From Pirellula sp. (lineage in GTDB: Bacteria; Planctomycetota; Planctomycetia; Pirellulales; Lacipirellulaceae): a stretch of 64,000 bases of DNA. Positions 61,101-64,000 of the stretch are shown here, one piece after another (the first letter of the stretch is position 1; the number at the start of each line of letters is the position of its first letter). The stretch lies in assembly GCA_013822725.1 (NCBI GenBank), contig PNKX01000011.1, positions 1 through 64,000 on the forward strand, written 5' to 3'. The notes under the pieces are model-generated. The model saw only the letters and a program-made list of their open reading frames with translations. It searched no databases and had not been told where the DNA came from. A program made the translations under genes and the position numbers.

Positions 61101-62438
61101 CTAGTGCGCGCCCGCCATTAACTCTTGGGCGCTCGTTACTGACCGCCGGCCGCTGCTGATGTACTCTTCAAAGTCGCCGCGAAACTTCTTGATCGCGTTC
61201 TTCACTGGCCACGCGGCCCCGTCAGACAGGCCGCAGATCGTCGTGCCGGGGATGATCCCCATCGACCCGGCGACTTCGGTCAGCGTGTCGAGGTCTTCCA
61301 TCTTGCCGTGACCCGCGCGGATCCGTTCGAGGATCTTCGTCATCCAAGAAGTTCCTTCGCGGCACGGCGTACACTGGCCGCATGATTCATGCGACATGAA
61401 GCGGCAACAGTTGTAGAGGACGTCGACCATGCTCGTCTGATCATCGACGACGACGACCGCCGCGGTGCCAAGGCCGAGGCAGCCAGCCTTGCCCGGACCG
61501 TTAAAGTCGAGCGGCGTGTCGAGTTCATCAGCCGACAGAAAACCCATGCTGATGCCGCCCGGAACCACCGCTTTTGCCTTGCGGCCTTTCCAAACGCCGC
61601 CCGCATGTTCGTCGATCAGTTCGCGAGCGGTGACGCCCAGCGGCAATTCGACGCAGCCGGGCTTATTAACATGGCCGCTGATGCAGTAGAGCTTCGGGCC
61701 GTAGCTTCCCAGGTCGCGAGGATTGGCCGGATCAGGCGGGACGCCGATCGACTTAAACCACTCCGAACCGCGATTGAGAATATGCGTGACGCAGCACAGC
61801 GTCTCGACATTATTGACGATCGTCGGCTTGCGAAATAAGCCTTCAATGGCGGGGAACGGCGGTTTGATACGCGGCCAAGCCCGTTTGCCTTCGAGGCTTT
61901 CGATCAACCCTGTCTCTTCGCCGCAAATGTAGGCGGCCGCCCCGCGGTGGAGCACGATGTCGAGGTTAAAGCCCGTCCCGAGAATGTTCTTGCCGAGCAA
62001 ACCAGCGGCGTAACATTCCTTGATGGCCGCATCGAGCACCCGGTAGCTCCGACCATACTCGTAGCGAAGGTACAGATACGCCTTCTCCGACTTGATCGCA
62101 TAACAAGCGATCGCAATTCCTTCGATCAACTGATGGGGGTCGAGTTCCATCAGGATCCGATTGTTGAACGTCCCCGGCTCGCTCTCATCCGCGTTGACGC
62201 AGAGATAGATCGGGCCCGGATGATCCTTCGGCAGGAAGGTCCACTTCAATCCCGCTGGGAAACCAGCGCCGCCGCGACCGCGGAGGACCGAGTCCTTCAC
62301 AAGCGTCGTCACGTCGACCGGCGTCATCGCCAGCGCCTTCTTCAGCGCCTCGTAGCCGCCGTCGGCGCGATACGTTTCCAGCTTCGCGCTGTTCGGCTTG
62401 GCAATACGGGCCAACAGGACTGGTTCGAAGGAAGGCAT
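61101..62438 (-). CDS. nuoF: NADH-quinone oxidoreductase subunit F
   Basis: A 445-residue NADH- and FMN-binding flavoprotein subunit that accepts hydride from NADH. NADH/FMN motifs are LRGRGGAGFPAGLKW and CVNADESEPGTFNNRILME. Further conserved stretches are GAAAYICGEETGLIESLEGK and the 4Fe-4S ligand motif ESCGQCTPCREGT with a distal Cys in GTTICGLSDGAAWPV. Length is normal. A long inverted repeat lies between it and nuoE (62443-62522). Confidence 0.96.
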   Translation of the reverse strand: MPSFEPVLLARIAKPNSAKLETYRADGGYEALKKALAMTPVDVTTLVKDSVLRGRGGAGFPAGLKWTFLPKDHPGPIYLCVNADESEPGTFNNRILMELDPHQLIEGIAIACYAIKSEKAYLYLRYEYGRSYRVLDAAIKECYAAGLLGKNILGTGFNLDIVLHRGAAAYICGEETGLIESLEGKRAWPRIKPPFPAIEGLFRKPTIVNNVETLCCVTHILNRGSEWFKSIGVPPDPANPRDLGSYGPKLYCISGHVNKPGCVELPLGVTARELIDEHAGGVWKGRKAKAVVPGGISMGFLSADELDTPLDFNGPGKAGCLGLGTAAVVVVDDQTSMVDVLYNCCRFMSHESCGQCTPCREGTSWMTKILERIRAGHGKMEDLDTLTEVAGSMGIIPGTTICGLSDGAAWPVKNAIKKFRGDFEEYISSGRRSVTSAQELMAGAH

Positions 62439-62442
62439 TGGG

Positions 62443-62522
62443 GAGGGTTCAGGGTTCGGGGTTCAGGAGGGGGCAGAAATTTAGGGATTCAATCTTTACT
62501 GAACCCTGAACCCTGAACCCTC
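62443..62522. repeat. Inverted repeat inside the nuo operon
   Basis: The 24-base segment at 62443-62466 is complementary, with one mismatch, to 62499-62522. The arms are built of tandem GGGTTCA units (CCCTGAA on the other arm). It lies in the 135-base nuoE-nuoF gap, four bases from the nuoF ATG, and would fold into a stable hairpin in the operon mRNA. Confidence 0.75.
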
Positions 62523-62573
62523 GGCTAGCTAATTCGTTTGAGGCATGCGCCTCGAGCACGGCACTCCTGCGGA

Positions 62574-63047
62574 CTACTGCTTGCCCACGATCCTCTCCAC
62601 GTCTTCCTCCGAGACGTTCATGTGGCACTCATCGTCCACGAGGATGCAGGGCGCTCCTTCGCACGCTCCCAGACACTCGGCGTATTCGAGCGACACCGAT
62701 CCATCGGCCGACGTTTGGCCAGGACCAACGTGCCACTTATGGGACAGGTTTTCCAGCAGTTCCTCGCCGCCACGAAGCATACAGGAAATGCTTCGACAGA
62801 CCCAGACCCGCCGCTTTCCCAGCGGGCGGTCAGGCTCACGGAAAAAGTTGTAGAACGACATCGTGTCGTGGATCTCGGCCGGATGGATTTCGAGCAGTTC
62901 CGAAATCTCCCGAATCGCCTCGGGCGAGACCTGACGCAACTCGTCATGAACGATATGCAGCGCCGGCAACGTCACCGCCCGACGGTCGGGATACTTCGGG
63001 AACTCGGCCCGAATCCGCTCGCGAATTTGTTCTGAAAGTACTGGCAT
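62574..63047 (-). CDS. nuoE: NADH-quinone oxidoreductase subunit E
   Basis: A 157-residue thioredoxin-like 2Fe-2S subunit partnering NuoF. The N-terminal helical part is followed by HDTMSFYNFFREPDRPLGKR, then the cluster ligands in VCRSISCMLRGG and CLGACEGAPC (C-x4-C and C-x3-C pattern). Length is at the short end of the family. It lies 23 bases after nuoD. Confidence 0.95.
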   Translation of the reverse strand: MPVLSEQIRERIRAEFPKYPDRRAVTLPALHIVHDELRQVSPEAIREISELLEIHPAEIHDTMSFYNFFREPDRPLGKRRVWVCRSISCMLRGGEELLENLSHKWHVGPGQTSADGSVSLEYAECLGACEGAPCILVDDECHMNVSEEDVERIVGKQ

Positions 63048-63070
63048 CGTTTTAAATGCTTGGGCGCGAG

Positions 63071-64000
63071 TTAGCGATCCAACTCCGCTGCGATAATGTT
63101 AAGACTTCCCAACACCGCCACCACGTCGCTGAGCTGATGCCCGCGGATCAGATGGGGGAAAATCGAAAAATGAATGTAGGACGGCGGTCGCGTCCGGCAG
63201 CGATAAGCGCGATTGCTGCCGTCGCCCACCAGGTAGAAGCCGAGTTCGCCGTTGGGCGATTCCGTGGCCCCGTAGACTTCGTCCGTCGGCACCGGGAAGC
63301 CGCGGTTCGGCATCAGCACTTCGAAGTGCTGAATCAATCCTTCGATGCTGCGATACACGGCTGGCTTCGTCGGCAACACGACGTCGGTTACCGAGTCGAC
63401 GTTCACCGGGCCGGCCGGGATGTTCTCGATCGCCTGCTCGATGATCTTGATGCTCTCCATCATCTCGGCCATCCGCACCATGTAGCGCGAATAGACGTCG
63501 CCACCTTTGGCGCAGACAACTTTGAAGTCGAGATCCGCGTACGCGAGATATGGCTCATCCTTGCGAAGATCGCGAACCACGCCGCTCGCGCGGGCCAGCG
63601 GGCCCGTGACGCTCATGTTGATCGCGTCTTCCGGCGTAAGGACGCCGATTCCCTTGCAGCGGTCGATGAAAATACGATTGCGCGTCAGCAGCCGATGGAG
63701 TTCCGCGTGGACCGGCTTGAATCCTTCGGTGAACCGCTTCACCTGGGCGGCCCAGTCGGCGTTCACGTCGAACATCACGCCGCCGACGCGGGTGTAGCTC
63801 GCATGAAACCGTTGGCCCGAAGCGTACTCAGCGAGATCGTAGATCTTTTCTCGCTGCGTGAAGCCGTACAAAAACGCCGTAAACGCCCCCAGATCAAGCG
63901 CCTGGGCGCCAACGCAGAGCAAGTGATCGTGCAACCGCATCAATTCAGCGAGGATCGTGCGGAGATACTTGCACCGCGGCGTCAGCTCGATGCCGAGCAG
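63071..64000 (-). CDS. nuoD: NADH-quinone oxidoreductase subunit D (partial, 5' end outside window)
   Basis: 309 codons of the 49-kDa subunit are present and the frame stays open to the right edge, so about the first quarter is missing. A start at 63943 would be internal. Conserved stretches are LTPRCKYLRTILAELMRLHD, GAFTAFLYGFTQREKIYDLA, HASYTRVGGVMFDV, and the C-terminal SIFPHLIRGHQLSDVVAVLG ending IDGQ-like as NIIAAELDR. It forms the quinone-binding site with NuoB and NuoH. Whether it is fused to NuoC cannot be seen. Confidence 0.95.
   Translation of the reverse strand: MLGIELTPRCKYLRTILAELMRLHDHLLCVGAQALDLGAFTAFLYGFTQREKIYDLAEYASGQRFHASYTRVGGVMFDVNADWAAQVKRFTEGFKPVHAELHRLLTRNRIFIDRCKGIGVLTPEDAINMSVTGPLARASGVVRDLRKDEPYLAYADLDFKVVCAKGGDVYSRYMVRMAEMMESIKIIEQAIENIPAGPVNVDSVTDVVLPTKPAVYRSIEGLIQHFEVLMPNRGFPVPTDEVYGATESPNGELGFYLVGDGSNRAYRCRTRPPSYIHFSIFPHLIRGHQLSDVVAVLGSLNIIAAELDR

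Noticed and set aside
62443..62522. Telomere-like GGGTTCA tandem units
   Set aside because: There are only three units per arm in an inverted arrangement inside an operon. It fits the intergenic inverted-repeat class, not a chromosome end.
62738..62745. Half-site ACAGGTTT resembling the fucose operator
   Set aside because: It is inside nuoE without the matching other arm, so it is most likely chance.

Overview
The window reads as chromosomal DNA of a planctomycete, most likely order Pirellulales. This rests on several hallmarks: a planctomycete-type cytochrome c protein with DUF1549/DUF1553 domains next to a DUF1501 protein, a DUF1559 pseudopilin, eight PEP-CTERM proteins (four carrying a planctomycete dockerin-like Ca-binding segment of the DGxDGADFLxWQR type), several sodium:solute symporters, and high-GC DNA with few Shine-Dalgarno sites. 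No rRNA, tRNA, CRISPR array, transposase or phage gene was seen.

Layout. 1-733: left edge with a truncated zinc-finger-like gene and an orphan terminator-like hairpin. 734-8352: secreted CBM9-like protein, DUF1549/DUF1553 cytochrome, DUF1501 protein and a PEP-CTERM/dockerin protein, the last two coupled by an ATGA overlap. 8279-14110: an EF-hand lipoprotein and DUF1559 pseudopilin pair, a double GNAT protein, a TPR protein and a tandem pair of PEP-CTERM paralogues. 14752-24396: a divergent L-fucose regulon. One arm encodes SDR dehydrogenase, L-fuconate dehydratase, symporter, sugar-binding protein and L-fuconolactonase-like amidohydrolase; the other encodes an FCD/GntR regulator, a secreted GH29 alpha-L-fucosidase and a XylR/AraC regulator. 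A 19-bp palindrome sits between the arms. 24670-28202: two PEP-CTERM paralogues flanking an SGNH esterase-like PEP-CTERM protein. 28766-34986: a 2-hydroxyacid dehydrogenase and a MacAB-like efflux/ABC set. 35161-42823: a second symporter, a kinase-like ATPase/GNAT fusion, full-length pyruvate carboxylase and a small membrane protein. 43066-50374: a third tandem pair of PEP-CTERM paralogues, RpiB, a Tat-exported TIM-barrel protein, a threonine aldolase and a large PEP-CTERM protein with a duplicated domain. 50786-64000: a complex I operon on the minus strand, nuoN back to nuoD, running off the right edge.

The most unusual signals are not single genes. (1) Each of the three PEP-CTERM paralogue pairs contains one member with a dockerin-like segment directly before the sorting signal and one without, as if this were a mobile cassette. 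(2) At least six intergenic gaps carry long inverted repeats with unrelated sequences but the same build, and several of these or related palindromes supply the last codons and stop of the neighbouring gene. (3) The fucose regulon pairs a symporter with an orphan periplasmic sugar-binding protein. (4) Two GTTTTGTC/GACAAAAC inverted repeats lie just upstream of pyruvate carboxylase.
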